64,000 bases of DNA from Bacteroidales bacterium (GTDB taxonomy: Bacteria; Bacteroidota; Bacteroidia; Bacteroidales; UBA932). Where the stretch lies: assembly GCA_017482565.1 (NCBI GenBank), contig JAFUMO010000007.1, positions 1-64,000 of the forward strand. Reading direction: 5' to 3'. A program made the position numbers and the translations under genes. Numbering within the stretch: the stretch's first letter is position 1; every line of letters starts with the position of its first letter. Below are positions 34,291 through 43,490 of this stretch, one piece after another. The notes beneath the pieces were generated by a model, which made no database searches, was not told the DNA's origin, and was given only the letters and a program-made list of their open reading frames with translations.

Positions 34291-35871
34291 ATGCGCTGTC
34301 TCCCACATATTTTTTCGCTTATACTCTCCATTGCCGTATCTTCCTGCATGACTGCTCCTGCAGACGGTATTTACAGGCTGGAGCTGTATGCACACGGTGA
34401 CGTACATGGCTGCTTCTTTGATTCACTTGCAAGGATACAGACTTATCTCAATCAGAGGAGAGTGGCTGTTGGAGAAGAAAAGGTTGTTTCCATTGATCTT
34501 GGAGACCATATCCATGGGGCGAATTCAACCTATTATTATAATTATGTACATAATTATTCACCTGGAGAAAAGCATCTCTACTCCAGGGTGGCTGAATATA
34601 TAGGTTATGATGCAATTGTAGCCGGGAACCATGACATAGAAACCGGCAGGGAGATTTTTGGCAGGATAAGAGATGAGATGTCCATTCCATACCTGGCTGC
34701 AAATGTTGTAAGGAAAGAGTCAGGAGAGCCATTTTTCAAGCCTTACGCAATATTTGACAAGGATGGTATCAGGATAGCTGTAATTGGCCTTACTACCCCG
34801 GAAGTGAAGAAATGGCTGGGAAGTGAAAAAATTGCAGGTCTTGACATTCTCCCGATACATAATGTTGCCGATATGCTCGTTGAAGAGGTGAAGGTAAAGC
34901 ACTCCCCTCATCTGATTTTCCTTGCAGTCCACGCAGGGTGCGGGAATGGCAAAGGTGAAGATATTGAGAATCCTTGCAGATATCTTGCATCTGCAATTGA
35001 CGGGATAGACGGAGTTCTGGCAGCCCATGACCATATTGCATATTGCGGCAAGGAGTGGAACGGTACAGACAGTGTGGTTGTGGTAAATTCCGGACCATAT
35101 GCACAGAATCTGTCGGGAATTGGAATTGAAATTGAATTCTCAGGAGGTGAGGTTCTGCGCAAGAACCTTGAACCTGCCCTGATAGGGATGAAGGGGACAG
35201 CTCCAGATGAGGAATATATGTCTGCTTTCACGAGAGACAAGGATAGGGTAGATACGTTTTCTTCAATGAAGTTGGGTTCTATTGATGGGGAGATTGACCC
35301 AAAAATGATATTTTACGGTCCATGCCTCTACAGCAACCTTATACATCATGTGCAGATGGAGGAATCAAAGGCTGAAGTTTCATTTGTTTCCCCTACAAAA
35401 TTTCAAGGTACAATTCCTGCCGGAGACATATGCTATAATGATGTGCTCAAACTGTATCCTTTTGAGAATATCCTGTATAAAGTTAAGATGACCGGGGCAC
35501 AGATAAGGCACTATCTGGAACTCTCGTATGACAACTGGAAATCGAGGCCGGTTGCATTTGATTGTGCCGGAGGAATTGAATATGAGGCAGACTTCAGCAG
35601 ACCGTACGGGAAAAGGGTGAGGATTGTTTCATTTACAGACGGAAGGCCATTTGATGAAAAAGCGACATATCATGTGGCAATGGCCTCATACAGAGCTAAT
35701 GGGGGAGGGGATCTGCTGCTTGAGGCTACAGGATTGGGCATTGGGGAACTTGAAGGGATTGTCCTTGAGAAATACAGGCCTGTACGTAACCTGATTTATG
35801 ATTTCTTTGACGGCAAAAAAAGGACAGCAGCCGGTTTGGCTGCTGTATCAAAGTGGTCCGTAAAGGAGTAA
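34291..35871 (+). CDS. Lipoprotein 5'-nucleotidase / metallophosphatase
   Basis: A 526-residue bimetallic phosphoesterase. It has a lipoprotein signal (lipobox AVSSC, Cys near residue 19), then a calcineurin-like domain with AHGDVHG (about 33), GDHIHG, GNHDIETG (about 111) and HAGCGNGKGED, and a C-terminal 5'-nucleotidase substrate domain (about 345-515, with YDNWKSRPVAFDCAGG and ASYRANGGGD). The unusual order AHGDVHG in place of NDFHG/TNDxHG is worth noting. It should act on nucleotides or UDP-sugars in the periplasm or outside the cell. The 3' end contains the terminator of the convergent ispG operon. Confidence 0.88.
   Translation: MRCLPHIFSLILSIAVSSCMTAPADGIYRLELYAHGDVHGCFFDSLARIQTYLNQRRVAVGEEKVVSIDLGDHIHGANSTYYYNYVHNYSPGEKHLYSRVAEYIGYDAIVAGNHDIETGREIFGRIRDEMSIPYLAANVVRKESGEPFFKPYAIFDKDGIRIAVIGLTTPEVKKWLGSEKIAGLDILPIHNVADMLVEEVKVKHSPHLIFLAVHAGCGNGKGEDIENPCRYLASAIDGIDGVLAAHDHIAYCGKEWNGTDSVVVVNSGPYAQNLSGIGIEIEFSGGEVLRKNLEPALIGMKGTAPDEEYMSAFTRDKDRVDTFSSMKLGSIDGEIDPKMIFYGPCLYSNLIHHVQMEESKAEVSFVSPTKFQGTIPAGDICYNDVLKLYPFENILYKVKMTGAQIRHYLELSYDNWKSRPVAFDCAGGIEYEADFSRPYGKRVRIVSFTDGRPFDEKATYHVAMASYRANGGGDLLLEATGLGIGELEGIVLEKYRPVRNLIYDFFDGKKRTAAGLAAVSKWSVKE
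35815..35846 (-). terminator. Terminator of the ispG operon, embedded in the opposing gene
   Basis: On the minus strand the stem ACAGCAGCC (35846-35838, read leftward) pairs with GGCTGCTGT (35832-35824) around a five-base loop. It is followed by seven T (35821-35815). It lies 28 bases downstream of the ispG stop but inside the last 60 bases of the nucleotidase coding region. Confidence 0.8.
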
Positions 35872-35873
35872 TC

Positions 35874-37202
35874 TTACATATTCTCTTCTATGATTCTTAG
35901 AAGTTCATCTATTGCCTTCTCCTGTGGAACCGAGCGCAGCACCGGTTCCTTGCCCTTATATATGCAAACTTTGCCGGCACCTTCTCCCACATAGCCGAAA
36001 TCGGCGTCAGCCATCTCTCCCGGGCCGTTTACAATGCATCCCATGATGGCAATCCTTACCCCCTTCAGGTGGGCGGTACGGCGTTTAACTTCATTGAATG
36101 TCTCTTCAAGATTATATAGTGTCCTTCCGCAACCCGGGCATGCAATATATTCCGGTTTGGTGAATTTTCTCCTTGCTGCCTGCTGCAGGTTATCCTTGAA
36201 CTCTTCAATCTGCTCTATTGGAATCTCTTTGCCAGCGCAGGTGGCTGTAACATTGAAATCATCAATCTCCTTGTCGAGCAGAAGCGGACCGAAATCGCAT
36301 GAAGCCTTGATTATGAACTCATCCCAGCAACTGCACTCATAGTGGGAAGAAGGTAGCCCTGCTGCATTCATTGTCTCCCTTATTGATGAAATTCTCCTGG
36401 AATAGTCACCTGAATCAAAGTGATCTGCAATAGTCCTTGCTACAGGGATTTCATTTACCGGATTCTCGGTAAGCGAAACCCTTATTGTATCACCTATGCC
36501 ATCCTTGAGCAGAGCTGCAATACCTACGGCAGACTTAATTCTTCCTGTATCCCCGTTACCTGCTTCAGTGACACCAAGATGAACCGGATATATAATTCCT
36601 TTTTCACACATTGCCTTCCACAGGAGTCTGTAAGCTGTTGACATCACAATTGTGTTGCTTGCCTTCAGGGAAATTACAACATTATGGAAACCGTTTTCTG
36701 CACACATTTCCAGCCACTCCATGGCAGCCTCTTTCATACCGAGGGGCGTATCTCCATACAGGTTGATTATCCTTTCTCCAAGAGAGCCGTGGTTGAGTCC
36801 AATCCTTACAGCTGTGCCGTATTCCTTGCAAACCTGGATGAACTTGCTGAACTGGCTCCTGGCAACTGAGTGTTCCCTGGCAAAATTTCCCGGATTGATC
36901 CTCACCTTATCTGCAACCTTTGCAACTTCAATGGCCACATCCGAACTGAAATGCACATCAGCAACAAGGGGTGTCTCTATTCCCTTTCCGGCAAGCTCCC
37001 TCTTTATCTCCTTGAGAGCTTCAACCTCCTTCATTCCCTGGGTGGTGAGCCTTATCAGCTCCGCACCTGCCTCTGTCATTTCAATGCACTGCGCAACTGA
37101 CCCGGCAACATCCTGGGTGTGGGTATTGCACATTGTCTGTACCTTTATAGGTGTGCCTCCACCTATTGTCAATCCTTTTACTGATACTGCCCTGCTTTTC
37201 AT
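35874..37202 (-). CDS. ispG: 4-hydroxy-3-methylbut-2-en-1-yl diphosphate synthase, short-insert form
   Basis: A 442-residue IspG/GcpE of the MEP isoprenoid pathway. The N-terminal TIM barrel (SVKGLTIGGGTPIKVQTM, LVADVHFS, RINPGNF) and the C-terminal iron-sulfur domain (CPGCGRT, about 354; GCIVNGPGE, about 388) are clear. Most Bacteroidetes and plant enzymes carry a further domain (A*) of roughly 200-250 residues between them and reach about 600 residues; here only about 90 residues lie there (DHFDSGDYSRR to KFTKPEYIA). The form is thus between the E. coli type (about 370) and the plant type. The ATG overlaps the upstream PorT-like stop. Confidence 0.92.
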   Translation of the reverse strand: MKSRAVSVKGLTIGGGTPIKVQTMCNTHTQDVAGSVAQCIEMTEAGAELIRLTTQGMKEVEALKEIKRELAGKGIETPLVADVHFSSDVAIEVAKVADKVRINPGNFAREHSVARSQFSKFIQVCKEYGTAVRIGLNHGSLGERIINLYGDTPLGMKEAAMEWLEMCAENGFHNVVISLKASNTIVMSTAYRLLWKAMCEKGIIYPVHLGVTEAGNGDTGRIKSAVGIAALLKDGIGDTIRVSLTENPVNEIPVARTIADHFDSGDYSRRISSIRETMNAAGLPSSHYECSCWDEFIIKASCDFGPLLLDKEIDDFNVTATCAGKEIPIEQIEEFKDNLQQAARRKFTKPEYIACPGCGRTLYNLEETFNEVKRRTAHLKGVRIAIMGCIVNGPGEMADADFGYVGEGAGKVCIYKGKEPVLRSVPQEKAIDELLRIIEENM

Positions 37203-37972
37203 CTCTTTCTGTTTTTAGAATATTTCCCTCCCAAGTTGAAGTGCAGCCCTGCTGATATCTGAAGCTGTGTAGGGTGGGTATATAGCCAATAATCCTTTGA
37301 ATATATCTGCGGATCACAGAAATGTGTGAGTCCGTATTTGTAGCTTGCCTCAATGTGCAGTTCAACCGGATGGAACTTTATTGCAATTCCTCCCTGTCCC
37401 ATAATTCCAAAACCGAATTTATTTGTAGTTTCCGGAATTCCTCCCGGTATGTCTGTATCATATATGTAATAGCCGAATCCTCCAATGCCGAGCATGAGCC
37501 TGACACGGGAAATGTCACCCCTGAAAAGCCCCAGGAACGGCACCTCTATTGCCGAATACTCCTGCTTGTCCTCTGTAAATTCAGTTTCGCTTATTTCGTT
37601 TACATGAGAGTAGCCCATCTGCGTCTTGGCAAAGCCCACCTGTATGCCAAAATATGGCATTGTCCCCAGAAGAGAATGGAGGTAGGTATAATATATGCCG
37701 TAGTTCTCAGCAGATTTTACCTGTCTGTGTTTGTTAGACTGGCTGAAAGATACTCCTGAGATTGAATAGCCCCACTTCACACCAATCAGATGCTGGTATA
37801 GAATTGTACTGTCCTTTATCCTTGTTCCCGCATCTGCAAAGGAGTTCATGTCAAATTCCTTCAGATATGCCTCCTCGTTCTCCACAACATTCTGTGAATA
37901 TGCGGGAATGGCAAGCAGTATCATTACCGCCAGATTAATCAACATTATTCTTGACTTGCTCATACGATCCAT
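37199..37972 (-). CDS. porT: PorT-like outer-membrane beta-barrel protein
   Basis: A 257-residue exported protein: signal peptide about 1-27 (LINLAVMILLAIPAYSQ) then alternating barrel strands with conserved-looking KWGYSISGVSFSQ, YFGIQVGFAKTQMGYSH and YKYGLTHFCDPQIYSKD, resembling PorT of the type IX secretion system. ATG 37972 is one base after the stop of the Ig-like lipoprotein gene; ATG 37963 is an alternative, and upstream starts would overlap. Grouping with a T9SS protein is by similarity; other T9SS genes are not in this window. Confidence 0.75.
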   Translation of the reverse strand: MDRMSKSRIMLINLAVMILLAIPAYSQNVVENEEAYLKEFDMNSFADAGTRIKDSTILYQHLIGVKWGYSISGVSFSQSNKHRQVKSAENYGIYYTYLHSLLGTMPYFGIQVGFAKTQMGYSHVNEISETEFTEDKQEYSAIEVPFLGLFRGDISRVRLMLGIGGFGYYIYDTDIPGGIPETTNKFGFGIMGQGGIAIKFHPVELHIEASYKYGLTHFCDPQIYSKDYWLYTHPTQLQISAGLHFNLGGKYSKNRKR

Positions 37973-37973
37973 A

Positions 37974-39788
37974 TTAATTGCCGAAAATTTCACCAAGGAC
38001 AACACTTTGCACAAGGTCTGTCCTCTCCTCCAAAGACATTATTTCATTTCCATCGGGAAGAGTGTAAAGCCTCACCTTCTCAGGCTGTTTCTTCAAAAGG
38101 AGGTCTCCGGTATCAAAGATGCCGTTGCTGTTCTTGTCTTCTGTAATCCTTATTGAATAGTCACCTTTCTGCAGGTAAGGGAAAATGAGGTCTGTATCTT
38201 GCTGTATAACATATTTCCTGTATACCTGTGTCCTTGCAGCATTGATGAGCTCAACTATATATCTTGTCCCCACATCTCTGAGCTCAAGAGTAATGGAACT
38301 GAGGTTGTCATCTGTGGGGAGTGTTATGTTTACAACAGTGGAATCATTTGTGAATCCGTTGATGTCCTTGAATGCAGCATGAGGTATGTAGAGTTCATAG
38401 TCATTGCCTTTTACAAACTGCACCTCAGGCCTTATTGAATATTTGTTGATTTCAATTGAATCCCTGGTTACATTATACACAACATCACTCTCTATCCTCT
38501 TTGGTGTCCTCATTCTGAATGTTACGGAATCCAAATCCATACTTATGAGCGGATCCTTGAACAGCATGACAATGCCGTCCTGCTCAACTTTTGCAGGATC
38601 TGAATCCAGAGTGAACTCAAGAAGGTCCTTCCTCTTCCCGTCTTTGGATGACTGTGATCCCTTCCTGTCTTCCTTCTTCTCAAAAGGGGCGACAAGCTTG
38701 AGGTTCTCAACGGCTGGTGAGAGGTTGCCTGATGTATCTGTCTTCATGTACCTTATGGCGAGTTCAAGTGTATCAGGCAGGGTACGTCCCTCCTTTATCC
38801 AGAAGTTCAGACTATCATTTGTAATGTTTGACTGTCTGATGATACGGCTGCCCTCTATCCCTTTTATTGAGAAAGAATCAATCTGTGCATCAGAGGCATT
38901 GAACTTTATGTACGCACTTCTGCGGCTTGTCCTCTTATAGTCCCTTATGAACTGGTTGGTTGATTTTTCACTGAAAAGAAACAGCTCTATTTCCGAATGG
39001 CGCGCAAGGCATGCAAGCGTATCTTTTGGATCTACATACTGCAGATGAGGTGAATCCTTGTGCATGACCTCAACAGGAGTGACCAGAGTGTCAAGAAATG
39101 CCACATCCTCGCTGCCTGGGTCATATCTGTTGTTGTTGTTCCCGTCTGAGAATGCAAATACGGAATATGGGACAGGCTTCAGGTTCCTCACTGTAAAATA
39201 TCCCCACTTGTCGCTTCTTGCAACCGCATCTGGAAGGGTGTTGATAACACTGGAATCCCTGGCGTTCCGGTATAGGGCAATGGTGGCCCCTTCTATCGGG
39301 AAGAGGGAAACAGCGTCAACTACAGTTCCGCTGAGCATCATTGAATCTATAGTTGTGCCTGTTGAGAAACTGTATGAATAACCATAGAGGGGATTGCCTT
39401 CATTGTTGTCAACTATCCCAGCCCCAAAGTTCAGCGAATATGTGGTGTTTGTATCCAATGGCTCCTGGAAGGTTACAATAAGGCCTTTCCCCTTAATTCT
39501 TGTCTTTACATTCTTTTTCTGGGGAGGGGAGAGGAGGATGTTCTTGTTAGGGTCCTTTATCTGTATATATTCGTTGAAACTTATAGTTATGCTCCCTTTC
39601 TCCAGTGGAAATGAAGTGGCATCCATTGAAGGTACAGTTTCAACGATTACCGGAGGTATGGTATCCTTGGGGCCGCCTGTTGGGGCAGCTTTGGTACTGG
39701 CACATGAACTTGCATGCAAGCAATAGGCTGCAATGCACGCTATACATGCCCCTTTAATAATTATCTCTTTAGGTGATCTTCTCATCAT
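37974..39788 (-). CDS. Ig-like domain (Big_5-type) lipoprotein
   Basis: A 604-residue exported lipoprotein: a signal segment (IIIKGACIACIAAYCLHASSC) with Cys in SSCAS, then a Big_5-like Ig domain (about 40-145; PPVIVETVPSMDATSFP and SFNEYIQIKDPN) and several further beta-rich domains. The family is widespread in Bacteroidetes with the conserved start CASTKAAPTGGPKDTIPP. Its function is not established. ATG 39788 is two bases after the rel stop. It sits in a run of envelope genes with the PorT-like gene. Confidence 0.82.
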   Translation of the reverse strand: MMRRSPKEIIIKGACIACIAAYCLHASSCASTKAAPTGGPKDTIPPVIVETVPSMDATSFPLEKGSITISFNEYIQIKDPNKNILLSPPQKKNVKTRIKGKGLIVTFQEPLDTNTTYSLNFGAGIVDNNEGNPLYGYSYSFSTGTTIDSMMLSGTVVDAVSLFPIEGATIALYRNARDSSVINTLPDAVARSDKWGYFTVRNLKPVPYSVFAFSDGNNNNRYDPGSEDVAFLDTLVTPVEVMHKDSPHLQYVDPKDTLACLARHSEIELFLFSEKSTNQFIRDYKRTSRRSAYIKFNASDAQIDSFSIKGIEGSRIIRQSNITNDSLNFWIKEGRTLPDTLELAIRYMKTDTSGNLSPAVENLKLVAPFEKKEDRKGSQSSKDGKRKDLLEFTLDSDPAKVEQDGIVMLFKDPLISMDLDSVTFRMRTPKRIESDVVYNVTRDSIEINKYSIRPEVQFVKGNDYELYIPHAAFKDINGFTNDSTVVNITLPTDDNLSSITLELRDVGTRYIVELINAARTQVYRKYVIQQDTDLIFPYLQKGDYSIRITEDKNSNGIFDTGDLLLKKQPEKVRLYTLPDGNEIMSLEERTDLVQSVVLGEIFGN

Positions 39789-39790
39789 TG

Positions 39791-42061
39791 TCAATTTGTC
39801 TTCAGGTCAGTTCTGGTTACATTCTCAACCCCCTTTATCTTAAGGAGTGTGTTGATGATCATATCAAGATCCTGTGCATCATGCACATAAAGGTCTATAT
39901 ATCCGTCAAAAATACCGTCATGGGTCTCAAAGTGTATTTTTCTGATGTTCACATTAAGATCCAGTGTAATGAATCTTGTAATCTCATTAACTATTCCCAT
40001 CCTGTCTATTCCCCTCAGGGATATCCTTGCCAGAAATGAGAGGATGGTATGCTTTGTCCATTTGGCATTTACAATCTTCTCGCCCTGGACGGTTGCCAGG
40101 GAAATTGCCTTAGGACAAACTTTCTTGTGGATAATGACATTATTATGGTCATCTACAAACCCCACAATTGCATCACCAGGAATTGGGTTACAGCAATCGG
40201 CAACCTTGTAGGTAAGGGTTCTGTCCACATTCTCCTTCAGAAGATAATCTTTCTTCTTGTCTATGGCAGGCTTGTCTTCAAAATTTTCAACGTCATCAAT
40301 ATTATCATCATCCTCTTCAGCCACATTGGAGAAGAACTGTAGTTTCCAGTATTTTACAAACTTGTTTTCATTATTTTTCCTGAGTACTTTGTCAAGGTCG
40401 TCCAACTTTACAACTCCCGTTGCAATCTTGTTGTACAGCTCATCCTTATTGTTGAGCTTGTACTCAATGAGAAGTTTTCTGATAACCCTGTTCTGCACCT
40501 TCACGCCAAGCTTTGAAAGCTCTGTCTCAAGGATATGCTGTCCCTTCACTATTGCATCATGTATGTCAGATTTAAGCGAGTCATATATAATGTCCTTAGC
40601 TTTGGGAGTGTGTGCATATTCAAGCCATTCCCTTTGAGGTTTCTGGGCCTCAGCCGTAATTATCTCAATCTGGTCCCCGTTCTTGAGCTCATGAGAAAGG
40701 GGAACAAGCCTGTGGTTCACCTTGGCTGCAATTGCGCGGTTGCCAATTTTACTATGTATGTAATATGCAAAGTCCAGAGCTGTCGCCCCTTTTGGCAGGG
40801 ATTTGGAATCACCTTTTGGGGTAAATACATAAATTTCTGATGCAAGCAGGCCTTCATGGAACTTGTCCAGGAATTCAAGTGCACTCACATCCGGATTCTC
40901 CAGTACACCGCGTACCATTGTCAGCCAGTTGTCGAGCTCCTTCTCACTCCTGTTCACTCCCTTGTAGCTCCAGTGTGCAGCCACGCCCTTCTCTGCAATC
41001 TGGTTCATCCTCTCTGAACGTATCTGCACTTCAACCCAGTTGCCGTTCTGGCTCATGAGCGTACAGTGGAGCGCTTCATATCCGTTTGATTTGGGCACTG
41101 TAAGCCAGTCCCTTATGCGGTCCATCTTTGAACGGTAATATTCTGAGATGATTGAGTAGATGTCCCAGCACTGCTTCCTTTCAGAAATACCCTCCTTAGG
41201 CTCAAATATTATCCTTACCGCAAAGAGGTCATATATCTGCTCAAATGGTATCCCTTTCCTCTCCATCTTCTTCCAGATGGAGTATGGTGTCTTTGTCCTT
41301 TTTATTATGGTAAACTTGTATCCTTCATCGTGCAGAGCCTGGGAAATTGGAGCAATGAACTGGTTGATGGAATCTCCCCGTTCCTCAATAAGCGTATCAA
41401 TCTTCCTGGATATCTTCTCATAGTACTCCGGCTCCCTGTATTTGAGCCAGATATTCTCCATTTCCGATTTCATGCTGTACAGCCCCAGCTTATGGGCAAG
41501 TGGCACAAAAATATACATGCTCTCGCTCAGGATCTTATCCTTCTTCCTCTCAGGCATGGAACCTATTGTGCGGAGGTTATGCAGCCTGTCTGCAAGTTTT
41601 ATGAGAACAACCCTCACATCATCATTAAGGGTAAGGAGAATCCTCTTGAAATTCTCCGCCTGCATGCTTACTTCATTATTGCTGCCTGAATTGTGCTTGT
41701 TGTCCATTGCTGACTTTATCTTTGTAAGACCGTCAACAAGTGAAGCAACCTTCGCACCGAAGAGCCGCTCAATATCTTCTACCGTATATTCGGTATCTTC
41801 CACTATATCATGCAGAAGTGCCGTCACAATAGACTTGTACCCCAGACCTATCTCCTGTACCACAATCTTGGCTACGGCAATAGGGTGTATGATATATGGC
41901 TCGCCTGATTTCCTCCTTACTCCCTTGTGGGCCTCATTGGCAAACTCAAATGCCCTGATGACATCCTCATACTCACCCTGATTGGCACATCTCTTCAGAC
42001 TTGCAATCCTCAATGATTCAAATTCCCTTTGAATAAGCTCGTTGTCCTCTTGTGTAAACAT
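39791..42061 (-). CDS. rel: Bifunctional (p)ppGpp synthetase/hydrolase (Rel/SpoT)
   Basis: A 756-residue long RSH protein. Order: HD hydrolase domain (about 40-195; the HD pair is His84-Asp85 in LLHDIVEDT), synthetase domain (about 240-350; YDLFAVRII), TGS (about 400-460; FTPKGDSKSLPKG), helical and zinc-finger-like part with CCNPIPGD (about 640), and C-terminal ACT (about 675-750). The intact HD pair predicts hydrolase activity, and the synthetase region also looks intact, so it sets the stringent-response alarmone level. It is first downstream of hydG on the same strand. Confidence 0.95.
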   Translation of the reverse strand: MFTQEDNELIQREFESLRIASLKRCANQGEYEDVIRAFEFANEAHKGVRRKSGEPYIIHPIAVAKIVVQEIGLGYKSIVTALLHDIVEDTEYTVEDIERLFGAKVASLVDGLTKIKSAMDNKHNSGSNNEVSMQAENFKRILLTLNDDVRVVLIKLADRLHNLRTIGSMPERKKDKILSESMYIFVPLAHKLGLYSMKSEMENIWLKYREPEYYEKISRKIDTLIEERGDSINQFIAPISQALHDEGYKFTIIKRTKTPYSIWKKMERKGIPFEQIYDLFAVRIIFEPKEGISERKQCWDIYSIISEYYRSKMDRIRDWLTVPKSNGYEALHCTLMSQNGNWVEVQIRSERMNQIAEKGVAAHWSYKGVNRSEKELDNWLTMVRGVLENPDVSALEFLDKFHEGLLASEIYVFTPKGDSKSLPKGATALDFAYYIHSKIGNRAIAAKVNHRLVPLSHELKNGDQIEIITAEAQKPQREWLEYAHTPKAKDIIYDSLKSDIHDAIVKGQHILETELSKLGVKVQNRVIRKLLIEYKLNNKDELYNKIATGVVKLDDLDKVLRKNNENKFVKYWKLQFFSNVAEEDDDNIDDVENFEDKPAIDKKKDYLLKENVDRTLTYKVADCCNPIPGDAIVGFVDDHNNVIIHKKVCPKAISLATVQGEKIVNAKWTKHTILSFLARISLRGIDRMGIVNEITRFITLDLNVNIRKIHFETHDGIFDGYIDLYVHDAQDLDMIINTLLKIKGVENVTRTDLKTN

Positions 42062-42062
42062 A

Positions 42063-43490
42063 TTAGAATCTTAAATCTCGTGTTCCTTTCCTGACAGCCT
42101 CCAAATTAGCTGTAATCTTTTGTTTCTGCGCACTCTCCGGAAGTTTTTCCAGCTCCTGTCCAATAAGCCTGTAACCTGCATCCTTAGTCTTTTCAGAACC
42201 GTAATCCTCAAGATACTCTGCAAGAGTTATTATGGCATTAGGCGTGCAGAACCTCTTGATGAACCCTGGAATTGCAAATTCCATAAAGTGCTCACCTGTG
42301 CGCCCCATCCTGTAGCACGCCGTACAAAAGCTTGGTATATATCCCTTTGTAAGAAGCCAGTGCATAACGTCATCAAGCTCACGGGTGTCTCCAATCACAA
42401 ATTGCTCCTTGTTGATATCCTGCTGGTCACCCTTCTGGTTCTGATATCCGCCAATCTCAAGTTTTGTACCAGCGTCTATCTGTGACACACCAAACTCAAT
42501 TACCTCATCCCTTATTGCACTGCTTTCCCTTGCTGTCATGATAAGCCCTGTGTAAGGGACCGCAAGGCGGAGGATTGCTACAAGCCTCTTGAACTGGTCG
42601 TCTGTAACCTCATACGGCAGATCCAGGTCCATTCCTGCAGCCGGCTTTATCCTTGGGAAACTGATTGTATGCGGGCCTACACCGCAGGTCTTCTGCAGAT
42701 GCAGTGCATGTGACACAAGACCCAATACCTCATATTTCCAGTTATAGAGCCCGAACAGGGCACCTATTCCCATATCATCAATTCCTGCTTCAAAAGCCCG
42801 GTCCATGGCATTGAGCCTCCACATATAGTCCCCCTTGACATCTTCTGCAGGATGATATTTTGAGTAAGTTTCCCTATGATAGGTCTCCTGGAATACCTGG
42901 AAAGTACCTATGCCGGCCTCCTTTACTATCCTGAAACCTTCAACGTCAAGTGGGGCAGCATTTATGTTCACCCTCCTGATTTCACCGTTTCCAACTTTAA
43001 CATTATAGCAGGTCCTTACACTTTCTGCAATGAATTCAGGTGTATATACCGGAGATTCACCAAAAACAAGAATCAGCCTCTTGTGTCCGTATTTCTCAAG
43101 ATTCTCAATTTCAGCAACAAGTTCGGAGTGGGAGAGGGTCTTCCTCACAGTCCCATGCGCACTCTTGCGGAAACCGCAATATTTGCAGTTATTGATACAA
43201 TAATTACCTACATATAAAGGGGCAAACAGTACAATCCTGTTACCGTAGACTTTCCTTTTAAGTTCCCTGGCCGCATCAAACAGCTCTTTCAGCCCCTCCT
43301 CGGACTCTATTGCAAGAAGCACCGCAGTCTCTTCAACGGAAAGAGCCTCCTTATTCAGGGATTTCCTGAAAATCTCCCTTGCCCTGGTGAGATCCTCCTT
43401 TGTATCAGCAACAAGCCCCTGCAGCCTGGCATCATCAATGAAGTCAACTGCATTGGCGCTTAATTTCATATTCAGTTTCAAATTTTTCAT
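42063..43490 (-). CDS. hydG: [FeFe]-hydrogenase maturase HydG
   Basis: A 475-residue radical SAM enzyme that splits tyrosine to make the CO and CN ligands of the hydrogenase H-cluster. The radical SAM cluster motif is CINNCKYC, Cys98, 102 and 105. A second, C-terminal cluster motif CTACYRMGRTGEHFM followed by another Cys (FIKRFCTPN) separates HydG from the thiamine enzyme ThiH, which lacks it. No HydE, HydF or hydrogenase gene is in the window. It is one base from rel and overlaps yihY, so it shares a transcript with genes of unrelated function. Confidence 0.92.
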   Translation of the reverse strand: MKNLKLNMKLSANAVDFIDDARLQGLVADTKEDLTRAREIFRKSLNKEALSVEETAVLLAIESEEGLKELFDAARELKRKVYGNRIVLFAPLYVGNYCINNCKYCGFRKSAHGTVRKTLSHSELVAEIENLEKYGHKRLILVFGESPVYTPEFIAESVRTCYNVKVGNGEIRRVNINAAPLDVEGFRIVKEAGIGTFQVFQETYHRETYSKYHPAEDVKGDYMWRLNAMDRAFEAGIDDMGIGALFGLYNWKYEVLGLVSHALHLQKTCGVGPHTISFPRIKPAAGMDLDLPYEVTDDQFKRLVAILRLAVPYTGLIMTARESSAIRDEVIEFGVSQIDAGTKLEIGGYQNQKGDQQDINKEQFVIGDTRELDDVMHWLLTKGYIPSFCTACYRMGRTGEHFMEFAIPGFIKRFCTPNAIITLAEYLEDYGSEKTKDAGYRLIGQELEKLPESAQKQKITANLEAVRKGTRDLRF

